Shown: piece after piece, positions 16,880 to 25,463 of the stretch
How the letters are laid out: each line of letters opens with the position of its first letter
Position numbering within the stretch: position 1 is the first letter of the stretch
Assembly (NCBI RefSeq): GCF_052065835.1
Contig: NZ_JBQHTG010000003.1
Location: forward strand, 62,001-126,000
DNA from: Laedolimicola sp934402125
Lineage (GTDB): Bacteria; Bacillota; Clostridia; Lachnospirales; Lachnospiraceae
DNA: 64,000 nt
Direction of reading: 5' to 3'
Position numbers and translations under genes: made by a program
The notes under the pieces: model-generated
Databases searched by the model: none
The model's input: the letters and a program-made list of their open reading frames with translations, nothing else
Told to the model about the DNA's origin: nothing

Positions 16880-16932
16880 AGACAAAGAGCAGGCAATACA
16901 AGGGAAATAATTTGCCTGTTCTTTGTCTTATA
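16880..16932 (+). terminator. Terminator of the sugar-catabolic gene run
   Basis: A 16-bp stem GACAAAGAGCAGGCAA / TTGCCTGTTCTTTGTC (one G-T pair) with a 15-base loop. It separates the cluster from the enolase gene. Confidence 0.75.
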
Positions 16933-16983
16933 TTTTGATAATCTTTGTCCATACTAGGAAAAAAGGAAAAGGAGATTATCAAA

Positions 16984-18282
16984 ATGAAGGCTTTGCAGAT
17001 TGAGAAGGTTATCGGCAGGGAAATTCTGGATTCCCGGGGAAATCCCACAGTGGAGGCCGAGGTGATTCTGGCAGACGGCAGCGTAGGCCGTGGAGCTGCC
17101 CCCAGCGGCGCATCTACAGGGGAATTTGAGGCACTGGAGCTGCGGGACGGGGATAAGGGCAGATATTTGGGAAAAGGTGTTACAAAGGCGGTAGAGAATA
17201 TCAACCGAATTATCGGGGAGGTGGTGAAAGGGCTGGATGCTTCCGATATCTATGCGGTAGACCGTGCCATGATGGAGGCAGACGGAACCGGGGACAAGTC
17301 CGGGCTGGGCGCAAACGCGATTCTGGCAGTTTCCATTGCCACCTGTCGGGCAGCAGCGGCAGCTCTTACGATTCCGCTGTACCGGTTCCTGGGCGGTGCC
17401 GGTGGAAATGGTCTTCCGGTTCCGATGATGAATATCCTAAATGGCGGCTGTCATGCACTGTCCTCCGGACTGGATGTGCAGGAGTTTATGATTATGCCGG
17501 TGGGAGCAACCTCCTTTAAAGAGTGCTTAAGATGGTGCGCGGAGGTTTTTCATGGACTGGCTTCGATTCTGCAGGAAAGAGGGCTGGCGACCTCTGTGGG
17601 AGACGAGGGAGGCTTCGCTCCGGCGTTACAGTCTGATGAGGAGGCTATTGAAACAATTTTGGAGGCTGTGAAGAAGGCGGGATATGAGCCGGGCCGGGAT
17701 TTCCGGATTGCCATGGATGCGGCCGCCTCCGAGTGGAAAAGTGAGAAGGGGAAAGGTTTTTATAAGCTTCCGAAGGCCGGTACGGAATACAGCGCAGAGG
17801 AGCTGATTACCCATTGGGCGGAGCTTTGTGAAAAATATCCGATTATCTCGATTGAGGATGGCCTGGATGAGGAAGACTGGGAAGGCTGGCAGAAGCTGAC
17901 CGTGCGTCTGGGTGACAAAGTGCAGCTGGTTGGAGACGATCTGTTTGTTACAAATACCGGGCGATTAGCCAAAGGAATCGAACAGGGCTGCGGCAACTCC
18001 ATCTTGATTAAGCTGAATCAGATTGGTTCTGTATCTGAGACGCTGGAAACGATTCAAATGGCCCACAGGGCTGGATATACAGCGGTTGTGTCTCATAGAT
18101 CTGGCGAAACGGAGGATACCACGATTGCGGATCTGGCAGTGGCTTTCCATACCGGCCAGATAAAGACGGGAGCGCCCAGCCGGAGCGAGCGTGTGGCAAA
18201 ATACAACCAGCTGCTCCGCATCGAGGAGCAGCTGGGGAAGGGCGCGGTTTACCCGGGAATCCGGGCGTTTCATGTAAAATAG
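16984..18282 (+). CDS. eno: Enolase (phosphopyruvate hydratase)
   Basis: A 432-residue glycolytic enolase, the standard length. It converts 2-phosphoglycerate to phosphoenolpyruvate in the cytoplasm. Landmarks: REILDSRGNPTVE near the N-terminus, the substrate loop SGASTGEFEALELRDGD, the acid/base Glu in VGDEGGFAP, Mg ligands in FRIAMDAA, ISIEDGLDEEDW and LVGDDLFVTN, and the catalytic lysine in LIKLNQIGSVSET followed by SHRSGETEDTTIADLAV. The ATG at 16984 has AAAGGAGATTATCAAA upstream. Whether this is the only enolase of the genome cannot be seen here. It converges on the CotH-like gene with only 16 bases between. Confidence 0.97.
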   Translation: MKALQIEKVIGREILDSRGNPTVEAEVILADGSVGRGAAPSGASTGEFEALELRDGDKGRYLGKGVTKAVENINRIIGEVVKGLDASDIYAVDRAMMEADGTGDKSGLGANAILAVSIATCRAAAAALTIPLYRFLGGAGGNGLPVPMMNILNGGCHALSSGLDVQEFMIMPVGATSFKECLRWCAEVFHGLASILQERGLATSVGDEGGFAPALQSDEEAIETILEAVKKAGYEPGRDFRIAMDAAASEWKSEKGKGFYKLPKAGTEYSAEELITHWAELCEKYPIISIEDGLDEEDWEGWQKLTVRLGDKVQLVGDDLFVTNTGRLAKGIEQGCGNSILIKLNQIGSVSETLETIQMAHRAGYTAVVSHRSGETEDTTIADLAVAFHTGQIKTGAPSRSERVAKYNQLLRIEEQLGKGAVYPGIRAFHVK

Positions 18283-18298
18283 TTTTTGTAGATGGATT

Positions 18299-20788
18299 TT
18301 ATTCTGCCTCAAAAACGGCGGTGATTTCCGTATTTCTCTGAAGTTGTACCAGGATCTCTTCCTTGTTGACGCTGTCGGACAGAAAGGTTCCATTTTCTAA
18401 TTCCCAGCCCGCAAACAGATATCCCTTTGCGGGCTCCGCTTTCAGGGTTATCGGATAATCGGTGTAGTACCAGCCGTTCCAGCTTCCATTGGAAAGATCC
18501 GGGGTAATGGTGTTCAGAGTAACGGTTCCGCCATCGGTTTCGGAACTACTTTCCGGCTCTGCGCCTGCAGTCTGGATAGAAAGCGTCAGATCCACCAGGT
18601 CTCCGGTCAGTTCAAAGTGTTCGGCAAGAGCAGGAACGATGGCGTCGAAGCGGTTTTCGAAGAAGATACGGAGGGCTTCGATCTGCTCTTCGAAGCTGTC
18701 ATACCAGGGAACTGTGTTCCAACGCTGCCAGCTGAGAGCTGCCTGGTCTGCGTATTGGGTTTTCAGCTGATCCAGTAAAACATTGACCCGCTCCGGACGG
18801 AAGTTTTCATTGGCCATATCCAGAAAGGTCAGGACGAACTGGCGGCGGAAATCTTCATTTTGCATAAGGGCGGGCAGAGGCTCCGTATCAAGAAAGCCTG
18901 CAGGATAGTAACCGGCGTGCTCTGTAAAGGTATCCATGAGCCAGGGCTCGGTATTTTCCCACTCGGTTCCCACAGCCAGAGAGTCATCCAGATCGTACAG
19001 GCTCCAGCGCCAACGGCCATCGTTCCAGCCTTCGCCGTCCGGACGGGTGCTACGCCAGGTATAGACATTTCCGCCCAGGGGGCGCGTGTCTGTGTTGGCG
19101 ATGTAGATGTTGGTACAGAGCCAGTCGATCAGACTTTGCATATCGATGGTTTCTAACAGCGTCTCATAGGTATCCGGGTCGGTCAGATCGGAATGGAGCA
19201 GATCTGCGGCTTCCTGATAGAGGGCGATGTCTTCGGCCTTTCCAGATTGTACTTCTTCGGAGTCTTTGATGAGCAAAATATCATCAGCGGGAACCTGATA
19301 ATGATTTTGCAGATATTCGGCAGAATATTTTTCCATGAGAAAATACATGCCCCAGTATTCCCCATCCAGGAAAACCTGACATGGCTGATATTCCTGAATG
19401 GCAGTGTCCTGTTCAGCTGCCAAGGAGAAGAAAAATACCTTTTTCAAAGTACGGCTGTTGTTGAGGATCATAGTTGGATAGGTTGCCTCCGGATTGGAAA
19501 AGATAGAGGTAAATGCGGAGTTCCCGTAGCGCTTCCGGGCGAAGAGGGTGAAACTCTTCTGAGGAAAGCTGCGGGATTCATTGCCCCGTATGCGGATTCC
19601 GCAGTCCTGGTCAAGCAGGGTATTACCCTGTTCATCAAAAAGAGCCAGATGGGCCGGACGTTCAGATTCCGATCCTTCCCGGTGATAATTCATATAATCC
19701 ATCAGTTCAATCCAAGGAAATTCCTCGTAAATGATACCGTCCTTTAAGGCCTGTTCATAGCCGGAACCACGTACATAGATCCCCCGTTCTTCGGAAAACA
19801 GATAGTCCGGATCGGAGGTCAGGGAAAGAATCCAGGCATCCGGATAACCATTCTTCTGCTCCTGGTTGATAAAGTAAGAGGCAGTTACCGGATTGCTGTA
19901 ATTGCCGTCTGCATCGAAAGCAGAAGCCCGGAGGACAATAGCCTTATCTACAGCCTGGGCAGGCGGAAGATAGTCGGTGGTTTCCGCCACAATATCTGTC
20001 AAAGCTGCATAGACATTAGGCTGGGCACTGGGATCTGTAAGGTGCAGGGGCTCCTGATAGACCGGAGAGGTTTCGTCTGGCGTGCTGCCATCCAGGGTGT
20101 ACCGGATGGTCAGTCCGTCAGGTGCGGACATGGAGACGGTAACAGAATTTTGATAAAATCCGCTGGCAGTTTCGATGACCGGCTGTTCAGCTAAAAGGCC
20201 GGCAGCAGTCTGGTTGGAAGCGCCCGGCGAGGGACGCAGCGGAGCAAATTCTTCTCCGCCATCTTCTGTGCGGGCATAGACAGTGCCTTGTGTGAGACTG
20301 CCGGGCAGTGAAACAGAATCTACCGGCAGGGCCGGTTCTGTCTTTAGTGTGGCCAAATCGACGATTTTCTCCCAGGTAAGCGTTACTGTGTGGACGCCGG
20401 AAAGACTGAGCCGCACAGAAAGACTGCCTTCCGGTTCTGGTCCGTCTTCGGACAGGGCATAGATACAGGAGAAGCCGTGAGGCTCTATTTCCCCCACCAG
20501 AAGCTGGGCATTGTCTCCGGTATCTGTAGAGAGGCACAGTCCTGCCAGGGAAATGGTTTCTCCAGTGGGATTGTACAGCTCGATATAGCTCTGATAAGTA
20601 AGACCCTGTTTCACTTCTGTTCCCGGGTTATTGAGACAGATTTCATTGATTTTCAGGGAGAGTACGGGCGCATTATAATTGGCCTTTCGGTATTTTTGTC
20701 CCAGAAAAAATAAAATGGCCAAACAGAGCGCGAGAAAGGCCAGTCGGGTGTAGCGCAGGGTTTTCTGTCGGGGCGTGGACCGTCTCAA
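18299..20788 (-). CDS. CotH-kinase-family secreted protein with lamin-tail and chitobiase-C domains
   Basis: An 829-residue membrane-anchored or secreted protein. In order: a short basic N-terminus, one membrane segment (YTRLAFLALCLAILFFLG, residues 13-30), a lamin-tail-like domain (LKINEICLNNPG; SYIELYNPTGETISLAGL), a chitobiase/CHB_HEX C-terminal-like module (TIRYTLDGSTPDETSPVY), and a CotH kinase-like core (SFPQKSFTLFARKRYG, MILNNSRT, LDGEYWGMYFLMEKY, SLYDLDDSLAVG). A C-terminal InlB-repeat-like module ends the protein (LKAEPAKGYLFAGWE). CotH proteins are atypical kinases of spore coat proteins, so a role in the spore or cell surface is likely. The start is TTG with GGAGG upstream, overlapping the upstream stop by 4 bases (TTGA). 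Confidence 0.88.
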   Translation of the reverse strand: MRRSTPRQKTLRYTRLAFLALCLAILFFLGQKYRKANYNAPVLSLKINEICLNNPGTEVKQGLTYQSYIELYNPTGETISLAGLCLSTDTGDNAQLLVGEIEPHGFSCIYALSEDGPEPEGSLSVRLSLSGVHTVTLTWEKIVDLATLKTEPALPVDSVSLPGSLTQGTVYARTEDGGEEFAPLRPSPGASNQTAAGLLAEQPVIETASGFYQNSVTVSMSAPDGLTIRYTLDGSTPDETSPVYQEPLHLTDPSAQPNVYAALTDIVAETTDYLPPAQAVDKAIVLRASAFDADGNYSNPVTASYFINQEQKNGYPDAWILSLTSDPDYLFSEERGIYVRGSGYEQALKDGIIYEEFPWIELMDYMNYHREGSESERPAHLALFDEQGNTLLDQDCGIRIRGNESRSFPQKSFTLFARKRYGNSAFTSIFSNPEATYPTMILNNSRTLKKVFFFSLAAEQDTAIQEYQPCQVFLDGEYWGMYFLMEKYSAEYLQNHYQVPADDILLIKDSEEVQSGKAEDIALYQEAADLLHSDLTDPDTYETLLETIDMQSLIDWLCTNIYIANTDTRPLGGNVYTWRSTRPDGEGWNDGRWRWSLYDLDDSLAVGTEWENTEPWLMDTFTEHAGYYPAGFLDTEPLPALMQNEDFRRQFVLTFLDMANENFRPERVNVLLDQLKTQYADQAALSWQRWNTVPWYDSFEEQIEALRIFFENRFDAIVPALAEHFELTGDLVDLTLSIQTAGAEPESSSETDGGTVTLNTITPDLSNGSWNGWYYTDYPITLKAEPAKGYLFAGWELENGTFLSDSVNKEEILVQLQRNTEITAVFEAE

Positions 20789-21453
20789 GATTCGTCCTCC
20801 TTATTCAGTAAGAGAAGTTCGCTGCCGTTCATGGCGTAGTCGCAGGGCTCCCCTTTGGTCAGAATAGCTTTTCCGGCTGTGCCTTCAGTCAGGGCGTTGC
20901 AAAAGGACTCCAGCTGTTCAGAGGGCACAAGAGCCTCTAACCAGACGGAATCGGTGTAGGCAGAATCCAGGGTAGGAATCTGGTTCTGTCCCATCAGATA
21001 CTGAATTTTTCCTAAATCCGTGTAGTCCGTACGGATTTCCAGACGGACGCCAGACTGGCGGGTTAAGATAATGGAATTTTTCAATCCTTCCTGTACCGCG
21101 CCGGAATAAGCCCGTACCAGTCCGCCGGTTCCAAGCAATGTTCCGCCGAAATAACGGGTCACGACAATGGCGATGTTGTGGATATCTTCCTTTAAAAGAA
21201 CATCCAGCATAGGCCGGCCGGCTGTACCAGCCGGTTCTCCGTCGTCGCTGCAGCGGGTCAGCTGGTGTCGGCTGCCAATGGTGAAAGCCGTGCAGTTGTG
21301 ACGGGCGTCCCAGTATTGTTTTTTTGTCTGCTCAATAAAGCGCAGAGCTTCTTCTTCGGAGGTGACGGGGGCTACGGTCGCAATAAACCTGGATTTTTTT
21401 TCAATAATTTCGCCCGCGCCGCCTGCGTATGCAAAACGGTATGCTTCTGACAT
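20785..21453 (-). CDS. YigZ/IMPACT (UPF0029) family protein
   Basis: A 222-residue protein of the YigZ family. The N-terminal UPF0029 domain shows EIIEKKSRFIATVAPVTSEEEA, WDARHNCTAFTIG, the highly conserved SDDGEPAGTAGRPMLDVL and VVTRYFGGTLLGTGGLVRAYSGA. The C-terminal part is the DUF1949-like ferredoxin fold. The eukaryotic relative IMPACT acts in translational control; the bacterial role is unsettled, with a ribosome or RNA link suggested by structure. Its stop codon overlaps the TTG start of the CotH-like gene, so the two are coupled. Confidence 0.94.
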   Translation of the reverse strand: MSEAYRFAYAGGAGEIIEKKSRFIATVAPVTSEEEALRFIEQTKKQYWDARHNCTAFTIGSRHQLTRCSDDGEPAGTAGRPMLDVLLKEDIHNIAIVVTRYFGGTLLGTGGLVRAYSGAVQEGLKNSIILTRQSGVRLEIRTDYTDLGKIQYLMGQNQIPTLDSAYTDSVWLEALVPSEQLESFCNALTEGTAGKAILTKGEPCDYAMNGSELLLLNKEDES

Positions 21454-21464
21454 GTGAATTCCTT

Positions 21465-21773
21465 TCAGGAAGCCTGTCCGCTCTCCTGGGTCATCATATC
21501 ATCCACAATTTCCAGAAGACACACAGGTGTTACCGCATTCTGAATGAGGCGCCGCAACATGTCCCGGGCCTGGCTTTCGGAATCAGATACCGGAGGAGTG
21601 CTCTCGGTTTCTTCCACGCCGGGGCGTTCGGCCAGGGATTTCTTGATGCAGATGCGATAGAGAGGGACTGGTGATGTGGGGCGTTCCTCTTCTATCAGGT
21701 AATATTTCAGGTGGAGCTGGTTTCCTTTTTCATCTGTGACAGAACGGGTTTCGATGAGGTATTCTCTTTGCAT
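21465..21773 (-). CDS. Small conserved hypothetical protein (DUF6514-like)
   Basis: A 102-residue acidic protein starting MQREYLIETRSVTDEKG, with a strand-rich N-terminal half (LHLKYYLIEEE, PLYRICIKK) and a helical C-terminal half (ARDMLRRLIQNAVTPVCLLEIVDDMM). It looks like the Clostridia DUF6514 family, from memory. The start is the ATG with AAAGGAGATTATT in front; an upstream in-frame ATG would add 17 residues that lie over the ribosome site. It is 11 bases upstream of yigZ on the same strand and probably heads that transcript. Function unknown. Confidence 0.7.
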   Translation of the reverse strand: MQREYLIETRSVTDEKGNQLHLKYYLIEEERPTSPVPLYRICIKKSLAERPGVEETESTPPVSDSESQARDMLRRLIQNAVTPVCLLEIVDDMMTQESGQAS

Positions 21774-21966
21774 AATAATCTCCTTTTGGCAATGAAAACG
21801 CCGGGTTTTGAGAAAATTATACAAAACCCTATGGAAAAAGAATGTCGAAAGCTGTCACAGAAATTAAATTTTTAAAGTACCTATTATTATAGTATAAAGC
21901 GTCGCTCCCGTGCAAGGGACAGACGGGCAGAAATGCTTAAGAAACTGTGAATTTCTGAAATAAGTC

Positions 21967-21995
21967 TTTATTCCGACAGTACTTTTTGTTATAAT
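21967..21995 (+). promoter_or_regulatory. Likely promoter of the PBP1A gene
   Basis: A perfect TATAAT at 21990-21995 with a weak TTTATT at 21967-21972 and a 17-base spacer. The PBP1A start codon is 26 bases downstream, after AGGAGG. Confidence 0.5.
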
Positions 21996-22020
21996 GATTG
22001 AATGTATAGGAGGATAAAAC

Positions 22021-24636
22021 ATGAATTACGGGAAACGCAGTACTTCAAAAAAACAGAAGTCTATGCATTCTAAAAGCGCGAAGGCAGGGAAAAAGGCCAG
22101 CGTTATTTTTATAAAAGCATTCCTGGTCTGCCTGCTGGCAGCGGGAGTTATCGGCCTGTGCGCCGGAATCGGAATTGTGAAAGGAGTCGTTGATAACGCT
22201 CCGGATATTGACAGCACCAGTGTCATTCCGCGTGGATATAAGTCTGTGATGATAGATTCTGACGGAAATAAAATGGCAGAGCTTATCACTGCGGGATCCA
22301 ACCGTGTCTGGGTGGATATAGACAAAATTCCGGATCACGTGCAGAAGGCATTTATCGATATTGAGGACGAGCGCTTTTACGAACATAACGGAGTTGATTT
22401 AAAGGGTATCGTCCGGGCAGGCGTGAAGGGCGTCGCCAGCGGCTTCCGGAAGACCGAGGGCGCCAGCACCATCACCCAGCAGCTTCTGAAAAATAACGTC
22501 TTTGATTTCATGAGCGAAGATACCATGATGGAGAAGATAGAACGAAAGCTGCAGGAGCAGTATCTGGCTCTTGAGCTGGAAAAGATTATGACCAAGGATG
22601 AGATTCTGGAGGCGTATCTGAATACCATCAATCTGGGACAGAATACGCTGGGTATTCAGGCAGCATCCAACCGTTATTTTAATAAAGACGTAAGCGAACT
22701 GACGGTTTCGGAAGCGGCTGTTATCGCAGGCATCACCAAAAGCCCTAACAAGTATAATCCGGTATCGGATCCGGAAGAGAATGCCAAGCGCCGGGAGCTG
22801 GTTCTGAGCGCCATGAAGAAAAATGGTCATATCTCGGATGCGGAATATGAAGAGGCCATGGAGGACAACGTCTATGACCGGATTCAGACCACCAATGAGA
22901 CAAAGAGTACGGCGTCCGTGTATTCTTATTATGTAGACGCAACCATTGCCCAGGTGATCAATGATCTGCAGGAGGTTAAGGGTTATACCTCTCAGCAAGC
23001 CTACAATCTGGTTTATAATGGTGGACTGACCATAGAGACGGCTCAGGATCCGGCGGTTCAGAAGATTATGGACGAGGAGACCTCCAGGGAGGAGAATTAT
23101 CCGGCAGGCTCCAAGATTGGCCTGGAATATGCCCTGACGGTGGTGAAGCCCGACGGAATGCAGAAGAATTACAGCAAGGAAATGATGGAGAAGTATTTCA
23201 AAGAGAATGAATCCTCCAAATTTGAATTGCTCTTTGACAGCAAGGAAGACGCGCAGGCTCACATTGACGCCTATAAAGAGGCGATCGTAGAGGAAGATGA
23301 CAAGATCTACGAAACGATCAATATGACGGTGCAGCCTCAGATCTCTATGGTAGTCATGGATCAGTCCACCGGTTATGTGAAGGGAATTGTAGGCGGCCGC
23401 GGAGAGAAGACAGAGAGTCTGTCGCTGAACCGCGCGGTGGATACCACCCGTCAGCCCGGTTCTACCTTTAAGGTAGTGGCAGCCTATGCGGCAGCGCTGG
23501 ATTCTGCGGGAATGACACTGGCGACCACCCAGTACGACGCGCCCTACAATTACGATGGCGGAAAGGGACGTCCTGTCCGCAACTGGACCGGCGGCAATTA
23601 CCAGGGCTGGTCTTCCCTCCGCAGAGGTATCGAACAGTCCATGAATATCGTGGCGGTAAAGACCATTACGGATATTACGCCGGCTTTGGGTATCACTTAT
23701 CTGGAGAATATGGGAATCACCACGATGCAGAAGGAGCTGAAGAACGGCAGAAACGATTATACCCAGGCTATGGTACTGGGCGGCATCACCAATGGTGTGA
23801 AAAATGTGGAGCTGACGGCGGCTTACGCAACCATTGCCAACGGCGGCGTCTATGAGAAGCCGGTTTTCTATACGAAGATTACCGATCATGACGGCAATGT
23901 ACTGATTGATAATACAGAGGCTTACAGCAGAACCGTTCTGAAGGATAGCACCGCATGGCTTCTGACCAGTGCCATGCAGGATGTAGTAACCCAGGGTACC
24001 GGTAAAGCAGTTAACTTTGGCGGAATGAGCATTGCCGGTAAGACAGGTACCACCTCCGATAACCGTGATGTGTGGTTTGTGGGTTATACGCCTTATTACA
24101 CAGCGGGTATCTGGGCGGGCTATGATAATAACCATGAACTCTCCAGCAAAAAAGGCGAGACTAACTACCATAAGAAAATCTGGAAGGCAGTCATGTCCAG
24201 GCTGAGCGAGGGACAGGAAAACATCGGTTTCCCGAAGCCGTCCTCTGTTACCAGCGCGACGGTCTGCGCGGCGTCGGGTAAATTACCGATTCCGGGAATC
24301 TGCGACGGCATGGTGAAGACGGAATATTTTGCGGAGGGAACGGTGCCGACCGAGTACTGTGATGTGCATGTGACAGGCGAGGCCTGTGTGGAGAGCGGCG
24401 CTCTGGCCACAGACGCGTGCCCGGTACATGAATTCCGTGTGATTACGCTGATTCCGGACGATAACAGTGTATCCGGCTCGCCTCTGGTAGCCAAGCCCTG
24501 CAGCCTGCACCCGGGTAATGTGCTGGGTACGGTAAATCAGCCGCCTACGGACGGAACGGCCGCAGTGGGAGAGATTCAGACGGAGGACGATGACGACACA
24601 GAATATGTCTGGGATGATGAGGATTCTGACGAATAA
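22021..24636 (+). CDS. Class A penicillin-binding protein PBP1A (glycosyltransferase/transpeptidase)
   Basis: An 871-residue bifunctional cell-wall synthase. The N-terminus is basic and cytoplasmic, then a membrane anchor (IKAFLVCLLAAGVIGLCAGIGIV). The GT51 domain has the catalytic glutamate motif DIEDERFYEHNGVD near residue 115, then GASTITQQLLKN and the ELTVSEAAVIAGITKSPN segment. The transpeptidase has SxxK in RQPGSTFKVV, SxN in EQSMNIV and KTGT in AGKTGTTSDNRDVWFVGYTP. The tail has PASTA-like and cysteine-containing low-complexity sequence ending in an acidic stretch (EDDDDTEYVWDDEDSDE). It polymerises and cross-links peptidoglycan outside the membrane. A HAD phosphatase gene follows after 17 bases. 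Confidence 0.96.
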   Translation: MNYGKRSTSKKQKSMHSKSAKAGKKASVIFIKAFLVCLLAAGVIGLCAGIGIVKGVVDNAPDIDSTSVIPRGYKSVMIDSDGNKMAELITAGSNRVWVDIDKIPDHVQKAFIDIEDERFYEHNGVDLKGIVRAGVKGVASGFRKTEGASTITQQLLKNNVFDFMSEDTMMEKIERKLQEQYLALELEKIMTKDEILEAYLNTINLGQNTLGIQAASNRYFNKDVSELTVSEAAVIAGITKSPNKYNPVSDPEENAKRRELVLSAMKKNGHISDAEYEEAMEDNVYDRIQTTNETKSTASVYSYYVDATIAQVINDLQEVKGYTSQQAYNLVYNGGLTIETAQDPAVQKIMDEETSREENYPAGSKIGLEYALTVVKPDGMQKNYSKEMMEKYFKENESSKFELLFDSKEDAQAHIDAYKEAIVEEDDKIYETINMTVQPQISMVVMDQSTGYVKGIVGGRGEKTESLSLNRAVDTTRQPGSTFKVVAAYAAALDSAGMTLATTQYDAPYNYDGGKGRPVRNWTGGNYQGWSSLRRGIEQSMNIVAVKTITDITPALGITYLENMGITTMQKELKNGRNDYTQAMVLGGITNGVKNVELTAAYATIANGGVYEKPVFYTKITDHDGNVLIDNTEAYSRTVLKDSTAWLLTSAMQDVVTQGTGKAVNFGGMSIAGKTGTTSDNRDVWFVGYTPYYTAGIWAGYDNNHELSSKKGETNYHKKIWKAVMSRLSEGQENIGFPKPSSVTSATVCAASGKLPIPGICDGMVKTEYFAEGTVPTEYCDVHVTGEACVESGALATDACPVHEFRVITLIPDDNSVSGSPLVAKPCSLHPGNVLGTVNQPPTDGTAAVGEIQTEDDDDTEYVWDDEDSDE

Positions 24637-24653
24637 ATCTGGGAGAGCGGAAG

Positions 24654-25307
24654 ATGTATCAGACAATTTTCTTTGATCTGGACGGAACCTTGACAGATTC
24701 TGCTCCGGGCATTACCAATTCAGTGGCTCATGCCCTGAAAAAATGGAAGATTGAGGTGGAGGACCACAGAGCGCTTAATGTGTTTGTGGGACCGCCGCTG
24801 GCGGAATCCTTTGCAAAATATTATGGATTTACGCCGGAGGAATGTAAAAAAGCCATTGAATATTACCGGGAATATTATACGGACAAAGGAATGTTTGAAA
24901 ATTCCGTTTATCCCGGAATTGAGGAGTTGCTGGCTCATCTGAAAAATACCGGACGGAAAGTAGTGGTGGCTACATCCAAGCCGGAGGTGTTCGCGGTTCA
25001 GATTCTGGAGCATTTTCATTTAGCTCAGTATTTCGACCGGATTGCCGGTGCCAGCATGGATGAAAACCGCGTGGAAAAAGCAGATGTACTTCGTTATGCC
25101 ATCGAAGCGGGCGGCTATGATCTGTCGAAGGCAGTGATGGTAGGCGATCGGGAAAATGACATTCGCGGCGCCAGAGAGAATCAGCTGTTCAGTGTCGGCG
25201 TGCTGTATGGCTATGGAAGCCGGGCAGAGCTGGAGGAAGCCGGAGCTGCAGCAATTGCGGAGACCGTAGAAGAATTGAAGAAATATCTGGACGCGGAAAC
25301 GGTGTAG
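24654..25307 (+). CDS. HAD-family phosphatase (phosphoglycolate-phosphatase-like)
   Basis: A 217-residue HAD subfamily IA hydrolase. Motif I is FFDLDGTLTDS (nucleophile Asp), motif II VVVATSKPE, motif III lysine in NRVEKADVLRYA, and motif IV VMVGDRENDIRGA. A helical cap follows motif I, as in Gph and 5'-nucleotidase-like proteins. Substrate cannot be told from sequence. It shares the transcript of PBP1A and is followed by a terminator. Confidence 0.92.
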   Translation: MYQTIFFDLDGTLTDSAPGITNSVAHALKKWKIEVEDHRALNVFVGPPLAESFAKYYGFTPEECKKAIEYYREYYTDKGMFENSVYPGIEELLAHLKNTGRKVVVATSKPEVFAVQILEHFHLAQYFDRIAGASMDENRVEKADVLRYAIEAGGYDLSKAVMVGDRENDIRGARENQLFSVGVLYGYGSRAELEEAGAAAIAETVEELKKYLDAETV

Positions 25308-25323
25308 AAATCCAAACACATAT

Positions 25324-25375
25324 TCCCGGTTGGAACAAGCTGATTTTTATAAGCTTTTTCAACCGGGATTTTTGT
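25324..25375 (+). terminator. Terminator after the HAD phosphatase gene
   Basis: A 9-bp stem TCCCGGTTG (25324-25332) / CAACCGGGA (25360-25368) is followed by TTTTT. The long loop contains a second small hairpin, AAGCTGATTTTTATAAGCTT. Confidence 0.78.
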
Positions 25376-25463
25376 GCAAAAAGCTGGAATTATTTTTGAC
25401 TTCCGTGTATAATGTGAGACCGTAGCATGGATAGAGATTCGTTTAGAAGTGAGGAATTTTTGA

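Noticed and set aside
16984..18282. Enolase as part of the sugar-catabolic island
   Set aside because: A strong terminator at 16880-16932 separates it from the island and it has the full standard enolase pattern, so it is treated as a glycolytic gene.
22399..24171. 590-codon minus-strand open frame inside the PBP1A gene
   Set aside because: PBP1A has all family motifs in the plus frame; the antisense frame has no start signals or family pattern and reflects codon bias.
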